DNA from: Candidatus Caldarchaeum sp.
Lineage (GTDB): Archaea; Thermoproteota; Nitrososphaeria_A; Caldarchaeales; Caldarchaeaceae
Length of the DNA stretch: 10,608 nucleotides
NCBI GenBank assembly: GCA_025058435.1
Contig: JANXEM010000026.1
Span: 1 to 10,608, forward strand
Direction: 5' to 3'
Of the stretch, positions 1 to 6,252 are shown piece after piece. The first letter of the stretch is position 1. Each line of letters starts with the position of its first letter. A program made the translations under genes and the position numbers. Below the pieces are notes generated by a model. That model was given only the letters and a program-made list of their open reading frames with translations, was not told the origin of the DNA and made no database searches.

Positions 1-387
1 GTCTATTTCCCAACCTACGTGAGATGGTTTGACATGGCGTTCATAGAGTTCCTCCGGGACAACGGAATAGTCTTCGACAAACAAGGCCGTATCGTAATCA
101 ACGGAAAGGCTTTGAACAAGACCTTCGTCATCGGCGAATACGGATGCCGCATCGAAAAGCCGTCCGCCTACGACGACACAGTCAACACTGTGATCGACAC
201 GACTTTCGTCGGCGGCAAATGGCTCAAAGCTGAATTCAGGCTGGAAAACGAAGCAGAGGAAACTCTGGCGCGGGGATACATCACGTATGTGTTTGTTGAT
301 TTAGAAAACGGGAAGGCCGCCGAAATGCCGCATGAGGTTAGAGGGGTTTTTGGAGCTGTTTTAGACAATTCGAGGACAAAAACGTAA
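1..387 (+). CDS. Acyl-CoA thioesterase, hot-dog fold (4HBT/YbgC-like), 5'-truncated
   Basis: The frame is open from base 1, so the gene begins outside the window; 128 codons remain before TAA at 385-387. The first visible residues, VYFPTYVRWFDMAFIEFLRD, match the conserved start of the 4HBT thioesterase family (normally D-x-x-G-x-V/I-Y/F-x-x-Y-x-R-W-F-D), so probably only about 10-20 N-terminal residues, including the usual catalytic Asp, are missing. The middle (FVGGKWLKAEFRLENE...) fits the beta-strand repeat typical of the fold, and the YVFVDLENGKAAEMP segment fits the last strand with the common tail following it. Members hydrolyse acyl-CoA thioesters in the cytoplasm; the substrate cannot be read from this fragment. 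The GTG at 19 is an internal in-frame codon and unlikely to be the start. Family assignment is fairly firm, substrate unknown. Confidence 0.8.
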   Translation, partial: VYFPTYVRWFDMAFIEFLRDNGIVFDKQGRIVINGKALNKTFVIGEYGCRIEKPSAYDDTVNTVIDTTFVGGKWLKAEFRLENEAEETLARGYITYVFVDLENGKAAEMPHEVRGVFGAVLDNSRTKT

Positions 388-418
388 AATAACGTGTCGT
401 CTACCGGACACCGTTGCG
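384..418 (+). promoter_or_regulatory. Possible promoter upstream of the J-domain gene
   Basis: The 31-bp gap after the thioesterase gene has an A-rich TATA-like stretch (GTAAAATAAC, 384-393) about 30 nt before the ATG at 419, the spacing expected for an archaeal leaderless promoter. No Shine-Dalgarno sequence precedes the ATG. A short inverted repeat, GTGTC (393-397) and GACAC (406-410), lies between them and might be an operator or chance. The three-gene operon could instead be read through from upstream. Confidence 0.35.
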
Positions 419-1102
419 ATGAACCCGACGATAATTGCGACGATTACTTTGACGGGGTTGACCGCTTTCCTGATATTGTATTCACTGAAGAGCGTCATAT
501 CGGAAGATAAGAAGCAGGGCAAATGGCCCTATTCAGTCCTCGGTGTAAAGCCTTCCGACTCCCTCGAAGACGTAAAAAAGGCCTACAGAGAGATGGTGAA
601 GAGGTTCCACCCCGACCGGCTTCCCCACACCGCCACGCCGCAGGTTAGGAAACTCTACGAAGAAAGACTCATCCAACTCAACAACGCCTACAAAACCATC
701 CTTTCTTTACACCAAGTCGAAGAAGTCAATCTCTCGATTAAGCCGCAGTTGTTTGACGCCGTGGCAAAAACTCTCGAAAAGGCCGAGGCCGCGGTTATGT
801 CGGGCGAAAAACCATCGACCGTCGTCGGATATTTGTACGAGGCGGCTGAAAAATTGGTCAAAATCCTGCACGCTTCGTCGGGCCTTGTCGGCAGGAGCGG
901 ACATTTCTACGATTTGTTGACCGATTTGATGATAGGCGATGTTCTGACGGTCGAAGAGTTTGAAACTCTGGCCGAGCTGAGGCGTTTGACCTTACACGGA
1001 AGCGGCGAAATTTCTTCTGAGCAAGCCGCATCGCTCATGAACCGGGTTTCAGACGTTTATCATAAAATACGCCACAAATATTCTAAAGACGGAAATGGCT
1101 GA
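419..1102 (+). CDS. Membrane-anchored J-domain protein with C-terminal HEPN-like domain
   Basis: This 227-residue protein has three parts. Residues 3-22 are a hydrophobic segment that should anchor it in the membrane. Residues about 36-97 are a J-domain: WPYSVLGVKPSDSLEDVKKAYR, then the diagnostic HPD at 64-66 (KRFHPDRLP), then the helix ending ERLIQLNNAYKTIL. J-domains stimulate the ATPase of Hsp70 (DnaK). Residues about 108-220 look like an all-helical HEPN-type domain: a helix YLYEAAEKLVKILHA near 138-152, then ELRRLTLHGSGEIS near 186-199, which contains an R-x(3-4)-H motif, then a closing helix. There is no Gly/Phe region or CxxCxGxG zinc repeat, so it is not a canonical DnaJ. It overlaps the next gene by 8 nt. 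The J-domain is firm; the HEPN call is my inference from pattern. Partner and role are unknown. Confidence 0.82.
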   Translation: MNPTIIATITLTGLTAFLILYSLKSVISEDKKQGKWPYSVLGVKPSDSLEDVKKAYREMVKRFHPDRLPHTATPQVRKLYEERLIQLNNAYKTILSLHQVEEVNLSIKPQLFDAVAKTLEKAEAAVMSGEKPSTVVGYLYEAAEKLVKILHASSGLVGRSGHFYDLLTDLMIGDVLTVEEFETLAELRRLTLHGSGEISSEQAASLMNRVSDVYHKIRHKYSKDGNG

Positions 1103-1817
1103 AGGATGCAAAGTTGTCGTGGTCATCCCCACCTACAAAGAGGCCAAAAATATCGCAAACGTTATCCAATCGGTCTTTAACAGCGGTTTGGAGAACTTGA
1201 AAGTGTTGGTGGTCGACGACGGCAGCCCCGACGGAACCGCTGAAATCGTGGCTGAAATCTCGAAAAAAGACAGGCGGGTGATGTTGTTGAACAGGGGGGC
1301 GAAAAAAGGCCTCGGCTCAGCCTATCATGATGGCTTTCGGATTGCTCTTCAACAGCGGCCGGAGGCCGTCGTCTCGATGGACGCAGACGGCTCCCATCCC
1401 GCGGAGCTGCTGCCCCGACTAATCGAATCCCTCGAGAAAGGAGCGGACGCCGTCATCGCATCCCGGTACGTGGAAGGCGGAAAATGGGCCGCAGGTTTCC
1501 GGCGGATGATAGTCAGCCGCGGCGCAAATTTGCTCGCCCGAATCGCGACCGGTTTAAAGTTACGGGACATGACTTCAGGATACAGGGCTTATTCGGCCCG
1601 CGCTGTTGAACATCTTATTGAAAAACCATTTGAAAGGGGTTACGTGTTTCAAGTCGAGCTGGTTTACCGTCTTTCAAAAGCTGGGTTTAAGATCGATGAA
1701 GTGCCTTTCATCTTCAAGGAACGTAGAGAAGGTAGGTCAAAGCTTTCATCCAAGGAAATCATCCTGTTTTTCATCTGGTGTGTGAAGACTTTTCTAAAGA
1801 GGCTTTTCAAACGGTGA
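1095..1817 (+). CDS. dpm1: Polyprenol (dolichol) phosphate mannosyltransferase, GT2 family
   Basis: The 240-residue protein is a family 2 glycosyltransferase of the Dpm1 type, which moves mannose from GDP-mannose to dolichol phosphate on the cytoplasmic face of the membrane, providing a donor for archaeal protein or lipid glycosylation. Visible motifs are VIPTYKE near 10-16 (nucleotide binding), DDGSPDGT at 41-48, the metal-binding DxD equivalent MDADGSHP at 95-102 and GYVFQVELVYR at 182-192, with FKERREGRSKLS at 207-218 as in Dpm1 homologues. It lacks the additional four-TM GtrA-like domain of some archaeal relatives; only a short hydrophobic stretch (EIILFFIWCVKTFL, 221-234) ends it, which may touch the membrane. 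The ATG lies inside the upstream gene, and the stop TGA overlaps the likely GTG of the next gene. The sugar could differ from mannose (for example glucose), as family motifs do not fully decide it. Confidence 0.9.
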   Translation: MAEGCKVVVVIPTYKEAKNIANVIQSVFNSGLENLKVLVVDDGSPDGTAEIVAEISKKDRRVMLLNRGAKKGLGSAYHDGFRIALQQRPEAVVSMDADGSHPAELLPRLIESLEKGADAVIASRYVEGGKWAAGFRRMIVSRGANLLARIATGLKLRDMTSGYRAYSARAVEHLIEKPFERGYVFQVELVYRLSKAGFKIDEVPFIFKERREGRSKLSSKEIILFFIWCVKTFLKRLFKR

Positions 1818-2794
1818 ACGACGTGCCAAAGCTCTCGGAACTGGGGGAAAGATTTCTGGTGAAATACATCCTCCAGACTATCGAATGGCCCCGAGAAGGC
1901 CTGCTTCCTCCGGGAGACGACGCGGCCGCCTACTGGTTCAACGGGATGCTGGTGACGTCAGTCGACATGCTCGTTTGGGACACGGACGTTCCTCCGGGTA
2001 TGACCCATAGGCAGGCGGGATGGAAAGCGGCTGTTTCAGCGATAAGCGACGTCGCATCCAAAGGCGGAAAACCAAAATATCTACTGCTTTCGCTCGGACT
2101 CAACCCATCAACCGAGTTCAAAGACTTCCAAGAACTTCTGGAAGGCCTGCGTGATGCGGCCCAGAAATACGGCGCAAACATCATCGGCGGAGACCTCAAC
2201 GAACACCATACAACCAGCATATCGGTAACGGTCATCGGCGCCGCAAACCATCTCATTTCCCGGAAAGGCGCGGGCCCGGGAGACCTCATCGCGACAACGG
2301 GCCTGTTTGGCAAAACCTACGCAGGCCTTCACGCACTTCTGAACAGCAAAAACGCCGACGAAAAAATCCTCGAAGCAGTTTATCTTCCGCAAGCTCGTGT
2401 CAGCCAAGGCCTCGCGCTGGCGGCTTCCGGAGGCGTGTCATCGTGCATAGATTCGAGCGACGGGCTCGCCGAATCACTGCATCTGCTGGCGGAAATGAAC
2501 AACGTTGGGTTTGAGGTTGATTCGCTTCCCATCGACCCGGCCGCAGAAAAATATTGTAGAGAAAACAACATCAGCATGTTTGACGCGGTCTTCTATGGCG
2601 GAGAGGAATACGAGCTGGTCTTTACCGTGAAGAAAGGATGGGAAGACGTTGTCGAACAGGCTCTGAAAAAAGCCGGAGGCCGTTTGATACGTCTGGGCCG
2701 TGTCACGAAAGAACCTTCGATATTATTCCGTCGAGGCGAAGGAGCCGTCCCGGTTGAGCGGAAGGGCTGGCAGCATTTTCAACGCCTTCTGTGA
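1814..2794 (+). CDS. thiL: Thiamine-monophosphate kinase
   Basis: ThiL phosphorylates thiamine monophosphate with ATP to give thiamine diphosphate, the last step of thiamine cofactor synthesis. It belongs to the PurM-like/SelD superfamily. Motifs in order: PPGDDAAA near residues 32-39 (Mg/ATP aspartates), SVDMLVWDTDVP near 49-60, AGWKAAVSAISDVASKGGKP, the Gly-rich IIGGDLNE, SSCIDSSDGLAESL and GGEEYELVFT, all standard for the family. I chose the GTG at 1814, which overlaps the preceding TGA (GTGA, four bases) and has GAGG 11 nt upstream; this gives 326 residues, normal for ThiL. An in-frame GTG at 1778 would add 12 residues but has no ribosome-binding site. The 3' end overlaps the convergent Nudix gene by 16 bp. 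Cotranscription with a J-protein and a Dpm1-like enzyme gives no obvious pathway link. Confidence 0.93.
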   Translation: MNDVPKLSELGERFLVKYILQTIEWPREGLLPPGDDAAAYWFNGMLVTSVDMLVWDTDVPPGMTHRQAGWKAAVSAISDVASKGGKPKYLLLSLGLNPSTEFKDFQELLEGLRDAAQKYGANIIGGDLNEHHTTSISVTVIGAANHLISRKGAGPGDLIATTGLFGKTYAGLHALLNSKNADEKILEAVYLPQARVSQGLALAASGGVSSCIDSSDGLAESLHLLAEMNNVGFEVDSLPIDPAAEKYCRENNISMFDAVFYGGEEYELVFTVKKGWEDVVEQALKKAGGRLIRLGRVTKEPSILFRRGEGAVPVERKGWQHFQRLL

Positions 2795-3330
2795 AACCGC
2801 TCCACAAGCAGGAGCGAGGCGATGGTTTTGGCGTCGACGATGTCGCCCCTTCTTATCATTTCGAGGACATCGTCAAACTGGACTAAATGGGTTTTGATTT
2901 TTTCGTCCGCCTCCGGCGAAGGCTTGCTCGCTTCGAGTCCTTCCGCCACAAAAACATGCAACAACTCGGTCGAGTACCCCGGAGCCAAGTAGAATTGGGC
3001 GACTTTCCTCAAGGTTCGGGCCCGGTAACCCGTTTCTTCTTCGAGCTCTCGTGCCGCACAGCTTTCGGGAGATTCGTCTTCGATCGTTCCCGCGGGAATT
3101 TCATAAAGTTCTCTGTTCGCCGCAAACCTAAACTGCTCAACCAACAAAACTTTTTCCCCGCCGTCAAACAAGGGGACTACCGCTACCGCGCCCGGATGGA
3201 CAACGATTTCCCGCAAAACCTCCTGCCCGTCATCCTCCAACACAACCCGCTTCACGTCAAACAGCACGCCAGAGAAAACGTCTTCAGACTTTTTCACAAC
3301 AAGCATGACTGCACCATTTTCTGTGTGCAT
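2779..3330 (-). CDS. Nudix hydrolase, ADP-ribose pyrophosphatase-like
   Basis: The 183-residue protein matches ADP-ribose pyrophosphatases, which split ADP-ribose to AMP and ribose 5-phosphate. The Nudix box lies at about 81-102: G, then E at 86, then CAARELEEETGY, carrying the catalytic REUxEExGU. The spacing between the first G and first E is four residues, not the canonical five. Other family marks are VVPL near 51-54, LLVEQFRFAANRELYEIPAG at 62-81 and FYLAPGYSTELLHVFVAE at 113-130; the P-G-x-x-x-E arrangement after the box is typical of ADP-ribose hydrolases. The ATG is only 36 bp from the divergent DtxR-family gene and shares its operator, so it may be metal-regulated. The tail overlaps thiL by 16 bp. 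Family assignment is strong; other NDP-sugar substrates are possible. Confidence 0.9.
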   Translation of the reverse strand: MHTENGAVMLVVKKSEDVFSGVLFDVKRVVLEDDGQEVLREIVVHPGAVAVVPLFDGGEKVLLVEQFRFAANRELYEIPAGTIEDESPESCAARELEEETGYRARTLRKVAQFYLAPGYSTELLHVFVAEGLEASKPSPEADEKIKTHLVQFDDVLEMIRRGDIVDAKTIASLLLVERFHRRR

Positions 3331-3362
3331 TTAACGTTTAAATTTAGGCCTACCCTAAATTA
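3331..3362 (-). promoter_or_regulatory. Promoter of the Nudix gene
   Basis: On the - strand CTAATTTAGG (about 3353-3362) is a weaker TATA-like box centred some 28 nt before the ATG at 3330. It overlaps the right operator half, so both divergent promoters would be covered by one bound repressor. Confidence 0.45.
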
Positions 3363-3366
3363 GTCC
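3337..3366 (+). promoter_or_regulatory. Promoter of the metal-uptake operon
   Basis: TTTAAATTTA (3337-3346) is a TATA-like box centred about 26 nt before the ATG at 3367, with no Shine-Dalgarno, implying a leaderless transcript. It overlaps the left operator half, so a bound repressor would block the TATA-binding protein. Confidence 0.55.
3341..3361. promoter_or_regulatory. DtxR-type operator in the divergent intergenic region
   Basis: A perfect inverted repeat, AATTTAGG (3341-3348), five-base spacer CCTAC, CCTAAATT (3354-3361), sits between the Nudix and DtxR-family genes. Its TTAGG/CCTAA cores are those of DtxR/IdeR-type boxes (consensus half TTAGGTTAG). This is very likely the binding site for the regulator encoded immediately to the right, giving autoregulation and control of both divergent units. 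Confidence 0.72.
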
Positions 3367-3795
3367 ATGCCAAAGACCGCGTTAAACACCGTCGAAGTAA
3401 ACTACCTAAAAGAAATCTACCGCGCACAGGAGAAAAACATTCAGCCAACGACGGGATACTTGGCGGATTTGTTTTCGGTCAAGCCTCCTTCTGCCTTCGA
3501 TGTCTTAAACAGGCTCGCCGAGAAAAAAATGCTTGAGAGGACGGGGTGGGGAAAATTTGTCCTCACCGCCCGCGGCGTGGCGACAGTTTCCAAAATCATC
3601 CACAACCATCGAATCCTCGAAACCTACTTCTACAAAGAGTTGGGCCTCGACCTTTCCGAAGCCTGTTTGCAGGCGGCCAGAATAGACCAGCAAGTCGGCG
3701 AACCTCTGGTCAAGAGGATGTGTGAAAAGCTCAACTTTCCAACCACATGCATCCACGGGAACGAGGTGAAACATCGGGGATGCAGAGACGAATAG
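3367..3795 (+). CDS. DtxR/MntR-family metal-dependent transcriptional regulator
   Basis: The 142-residue protein has the DtxR layout: an N-terminal winged helix (TVEVNYLKEIYRAQ at 8-21, then helix-turn-helix with YLADLFSVKPPSAFDVLNRLAEKKMLERT, 31-59) and a dimerisation/metal domain from NHRILETYFYKELG (80-93). It ends with CIHGNE (128-133), equivalent to the family's PHGNPI, and lacks the SH3-like third domain. Aligned by eye to DtxR, His81 and Glu85 keep two ligands (H79, E83), but H98 becomes Cys100, C102 becomes Ala104, E105 becomes Asp107 and H106 becomes Gln108. The usual Mn/Fe site is therefore rebuilt, which may fit sensing of zinc, the probable cargo of the downstream transporter. It probably represses its own operon through the inverted repeat upstream. 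The 3' end overlaps the znuA gene by 16 bp. Confidence 0.9.
   Translation: MPKTALNTVEVNYLKEIYRAQEKNIQPTTGYLADLFSVKPPSAFDVLNRLAEKKMLERTGWGKFVLTARGVATVSKIIHNHRILETYFYKELGLDLSEACLQAARIDQQVGEPLVKRMCEKLNFPTTCIHGNEVKHRGCRDE
3764..3769 (+). promoter_or_regulatory. Ribosome-binding site deciding the znuA start
   Basis: AGGTGA, within GAGGTGA (3763-3769), is a near-perfect archaeal Shine-Dalgarno located inside the regulator's coding region ten bases before ATG 3780. It shows that znuA is translated from within an overlapping message. Confidence 0.7.
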
Positions 3796-4691
3796 TATTA
3801 GTCGTCGCGGCGGTGTTGGTCGCTGCGGCGGTCATCGGCTCAGCCGCTCTGGTTTCGGTACCAGCTCGGACACCGAAAGGGGAGGTAGTGGCCGTCACAT
3901 GGGGGCTCCTCGGCGAAATAGCTCACAGGCTCACGGACGGCACAGTCGAAGTTTTCCAGATTCTTCCGCCCAACGTCGAGCTCCATCACTGGGAGCCGAC
4001 GCCCGACGTAGTCCAAAACGTGAAAGGTGCCTCCGTTTTGCTCTGGACGATGGAAGACCTCGATGGATGGGGAGTGAGAATCGCTGCGGCCGCAGGTGTC
4101 CAAGGTTATAGGGTCGCTTCGAACATCAAATTTTTGGAAGACGGTCATCACCATCATCATCACGCGCACGCCGTCGACCCGCATTTCTGGCACGACCCGA
4201 AGAATGTGGCTATAGTGGTGAAAAACATCGCCAAAGCCCTCGTCAACATCTTTCCCCACAAAAGGGAGCTGATAGAAAGAAACGAAGCCATCTTGTTGGC
4301 CGAGCTGGAGCAACTTGACCGGGAAATCGCGTCAAATCTCGCCCCGCACAGAGGAAAAACATTTGTAAGCCAGCACGATGCCTTCCGCTATCTCGCAAAG
4401 GCCTACGGCCTCGAATCTTTCGCTGTCTTCACGGTTCACGAAGAAGAGCCCTCCGCAGCCCATCTCGCCGAAGTCTACGAAATCATCGAGAAAAACAAAA
4501 TCAAAACCATCTTCGCCGAAGACGAAAAAGTTTACCCGCTTTTGTCAATCATCGCCAAGGACAGAGGCCTTAAAATCGGCATGCTGTACACGGGCGAAAA
4601 CATTCTTTCCGACGGATATAAAAGAGGCCAAGGCTACTTTGACATGATGAGGAAGAACGTTGACGCAATCGTCAAATCCTTCACAGAATAA
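3780..4691 (+). CDS. znuA: Zinc ABC transporter substrate-binding protein (ZnuA-like), His-rich
   Basis: This is a cluster A-I metal receptor that captures zinc outside the membrane and hands it to ZnuB. I chose ATG 3780, preceded ten bases away by AGGTGA (3764-3769), over the upstream 3747 start; it gives 303 residues. Residues 5-26 form a hydrophobic signal/anchor with no lipobox Cys, so the protein is probably held by an uncleaved N-terminal helix or a non-lipoprotein signal. Ligand-type residues are His69 (ELHHWEPTP), His135 (VDPHFWHDP) and His199 (SQHDAFRYLAKAYG). His at the third position is typical of zinc receptors, whereas manganese receptors usually have Glu. A natural run of six histidines plus a seventh (H123-H128, H130) forms the mobile acidic/His loop known from ZnuA. 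The specificity call (Zn over Mn) rests on these features. Confidence 0.9.
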   Translation: MQRRIVLVVAAVLVAAAVIGSAALVSVPARTPKGEVVAVTWGLLGEIAHRLTDGTVEVFQILPPNVELHHWEPTPDVVQNVKGASVLLWTMEDLDGWGVRIAAAAGVQGYRVASNIKFLEDGHHHHHHAHAVDPHFWHDPKNVAIVVKNIAKALVNIFPHKRELIERNEAILLAELEQLDREIASNLAPHRGKTFVSQHDAFRYLAKAYGLESFAVFTVHEEEPSAAHLAEVYEIIEKNKIKTIFAEDEKVYPLLSIIAKDRGLKIGMLYTGENILSDGYKRGQGYFDMMRKNVDAIVKSFTE

Positions 4692-5430
4692 CGCGGTAGT
4701 CCAGCTGGAGAACGTCACCGTCTCTTATACACGAGATTTACCCGTATTAGAAAACGTCAACCTCAAAATCTTTGATGGTGAAAGAGTTTTCATCATCGGC
4801 CCGAACGGCGGCGGAAAGACCACGCTGATCAAAACCATTCTTGGCTCGGTGAAGCCGGTAAACGGCGTCGTCAAGATCTTTAACACGGAGCTGCCGAAGT
4901 TTAGGGAATGGTGGAAAATCGGATACGTTCCGCAGAACGTAAGTCAGCTTTTCGAGGCCATCCCGCTGAGCGTGGAAGAGTTGCTTTCTTCCGGCTCTGT
5001 CAGAGGCAAAAGTATGAAGCCGTCCGAGGCGTTGTCTCTCGTCGGAGTTGACGACATAGATGAGATAATGCAGAAGCGAGTGACAGACTTGTCGGGCGGC
5101 TACCTCCAGAAAGCCATGCTCGCCCTCGCGCTAATCAACAGACCCAAACTGCTTCTTCTCGACGAGCCCACCGTATTCGTGGACCAGACGGGCATAGACG
5201 CGTTCATGCAGATACTCAACAAGCTGAGACGTGAATGGGGGCTGACGATGCTGATAGCAACCCACGACGTCGCCGCCGTATCCACCTTCGCCTCGAGAGT
5301 AATCTGCATAAACCGTTCATCTCTTTACGACGGCGACATCAACACCCTCATATCTTCCGAACAACTCTGCAACATCTACGGGTTTCACGTCTACAGCCTG
5401 AGACACGGTCACCGCTGGTCGGAAACATGA
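4660..5430 (+). CDS. znuC: Zinc ABC transporter ATP-binding protein (ZnuC-like)
   Basis: The 256-residue protein is the ATPase that powers the metal importer on the cytoplasmic face. It has all ABC motifs: Walker A GPNGGGKTT at 47-55, Q-loop YVPQN at 89-93, signature LSGGYLQK at 144-151, Walker B LLLLDEP at 164-170 and switch His202 (ATHD). The residues after Walker B (TVFVD) differ from the TAGVD usual in metal-uptake ATPases. No ATG or GTG exists near the family's N-terminus, so translation should begin at TTG 4660, which has GAGG at 4649-4652 seven bases upstream; this overlaps znuA by 32 bp. The last bases overlap znuB (ATGA). Assignment to the Zn/Mn type rests on its neighbours. Confidence 0.92.
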   Translation: MTQSSNPSQNNAVVQLENVTVSYTRDLPVLENVNLKIFDGERVFIIGPNGGGKTTLIKTILGSVKPVNGVVKIFNTELPKFREWWKIGYVPQNVSQLFEAIPLSVEELLSSGSVRGKSMKPSEALSLVGVDDIDEIMQKRVTDLSGGYLQKAMLALALINRPKLLLLDEPTVFVDQTGIDAFMQILNKLRREWGLTMLIATHDVAAVSTFASRVICINRSSLYDGDINTLISSEQLCNIYGFHVYSLRHGHRWSET

Positions 5431-6230
5431 TGGAAATTCTCCAGCTTCCGTTCATGCAACGGGCCTTGGCGGCCGGCGCTCTCACGGGATTCCTACTACC
5501 GCTGGTTGGAAACTACATCGTGCCGAAAAAACTGTCGCTTCTCGGCGACGCCTCATCACACGTGGCTTTCGCAGCAATAGGCTTGACAGCTCTTTTCGGT
5601 TTCGTTACGGACTGGGCCGTATACGCCATGCCGGCCGTCGCCATATACGCCGTCCTCGTCCTCATCAACCGTCTCAAAATCCCCGGAGACCAAGCGCTCG
5701 CCATCCTTCTCGCCGTCGGAGCCTCCATAGCATCGTTGACCATATCTTTCGGCGCACGAGTCAACCTCACCGCCGTGCTTTTCGGCAGCGTCCTCTTCGT
5801 CACAAACGAAGACATCATAGCCGCGGCGGCCGTGGCCTTAGCCACAGGCCTTTTTGTATTCGTCAACTTCGGAAAAACAATCCTCTACACCGTCAACGAA
5901 GAACTTGCTCGGGTAAAAGGCGTCAAAGTAGGCTACTACCAGTTTTTCTTCGCGGTGGTGGCGGGGCTTTCGATTGTCTCCGGCATTAAAGTCGCCGGCG
6001 TTCTTCTCGTGACCGCTTTAGTTGCGATACCTACCGCCGCTTCATCCCTCATATCGAAGTCCTTCAAAAAAGCTATAGTTGCGTCGGTACTCTTCGGAAT
6101 GTCGTCAACGACTTTGGGCATCATCGCCTCCTATTATCTTGGAATCACGCCGGGAGCGGCCTCGGTCATCATCCTTGTCTCGTTTCTCGTTGTTTCAGCG
6201 CTTCTCTGGAAGCTGAAGGTAAGGATTTAA
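5427..6230 (+). CDS. znuB: Zinc ABC transporter permease (ZnuB-like, ABC-3 family)
   Basis: This 267-residue membrane protein forms the channel for the metal importer. The start is ATG 5427, overlapping the znuC stop as ATGA (a second ATG follows at 5430); an open frame extends upstream to 5235 but that part is an out-of-frame shadow of znuC. It is mostly hydrophobic, with about eight predicted membrane segments, as usual for the ABC-3 family. Family marks include FMQRALAAGALTGFLLPLVG at the N-terminus, SLLGDASSHVAFAAIGL (the conserved G-x-x-x-S-H-x-x-F region), VLFGSVLFV, the TVNEELARVKGV cytoplasmic loop that contacts the ATPase, and the repeat SGIKVAGVLLVTALVAIPTAAS near the C-terminal third. 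No insertion or frameshift is visible. Together with the upstream receptor and ATPase it completes a single-operon importer. Confidence 0.93.
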   Translation: MMEILQLPFMQRALAAGALTGFLLPLVGNYIVPKKLSLLGDASSHVAFAAIGLTALFGFVTDWAVYAMPAVAIYAVLVLINRLKIPGDQALAILLAVGASIASLTISFGARVNLTAVLFGSVLFVTNEDIIAAAAVALATGLFVFVNFGKTILYTVNEELARVKGVKVGYYQFFFAVVAGLSIVSGIKVAGVLLVTALVAIPTAASSLISKSFKKAIVASVLFGMSSTTLGIIASYYLGITPGAASVIILVSFLVVSALLWKLKVRI

Positions 6231-6252
6231 GACTTGGAGCGGAAGTCACGCT
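6231..6252 (+). promoter_or_regulatory. Short hairpin-capable spacer before the hypothetical gene
   Basis: The 22-bp gap between znuB and the next gene contains GACTT (6231-6235) and AAGTC (6243-6247), a five-base-pair stem whose seven-base loop carries GGAG, a possible Shine-Dalgarno for ATG 6253. It may tune translation or be chance; there is no T-run, so it is a poor terminator. Confidence 0.25.

Noticed and set aside
2887..3363. Long + strand open frame (158 codons) through the Nudix locus
   Set aside because: It is the complement of the Nudix gene; the - strand product has a clear Nudix box and family motifs, while this frame has no recognisable domain and is rich in Arg/Phe.
3747..3779. 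Earlier start for znuA
   Set aside because: ATG 3780 has a strong Shine-Dalgarno and begins right at the hydrophobic N-terminal helix; the extension adds charged residues with no ribosome-binding site.
3840..4313. 157-codon - strand frame opposite znuA
   Set aside because: It is antisense to a gene with clear ZnuA ligands and the His-rich loop; its own product has no recognisable domain.
5235..5426. Upstream extension of the znuB frame
   Set aside because: Its 64 residues are Arg/His-rich, are out-of-frame to znuC, and do not resemble the N-terminus of ABC-3 permeases. ATG 5427 with the ATGA overlap fits the family.
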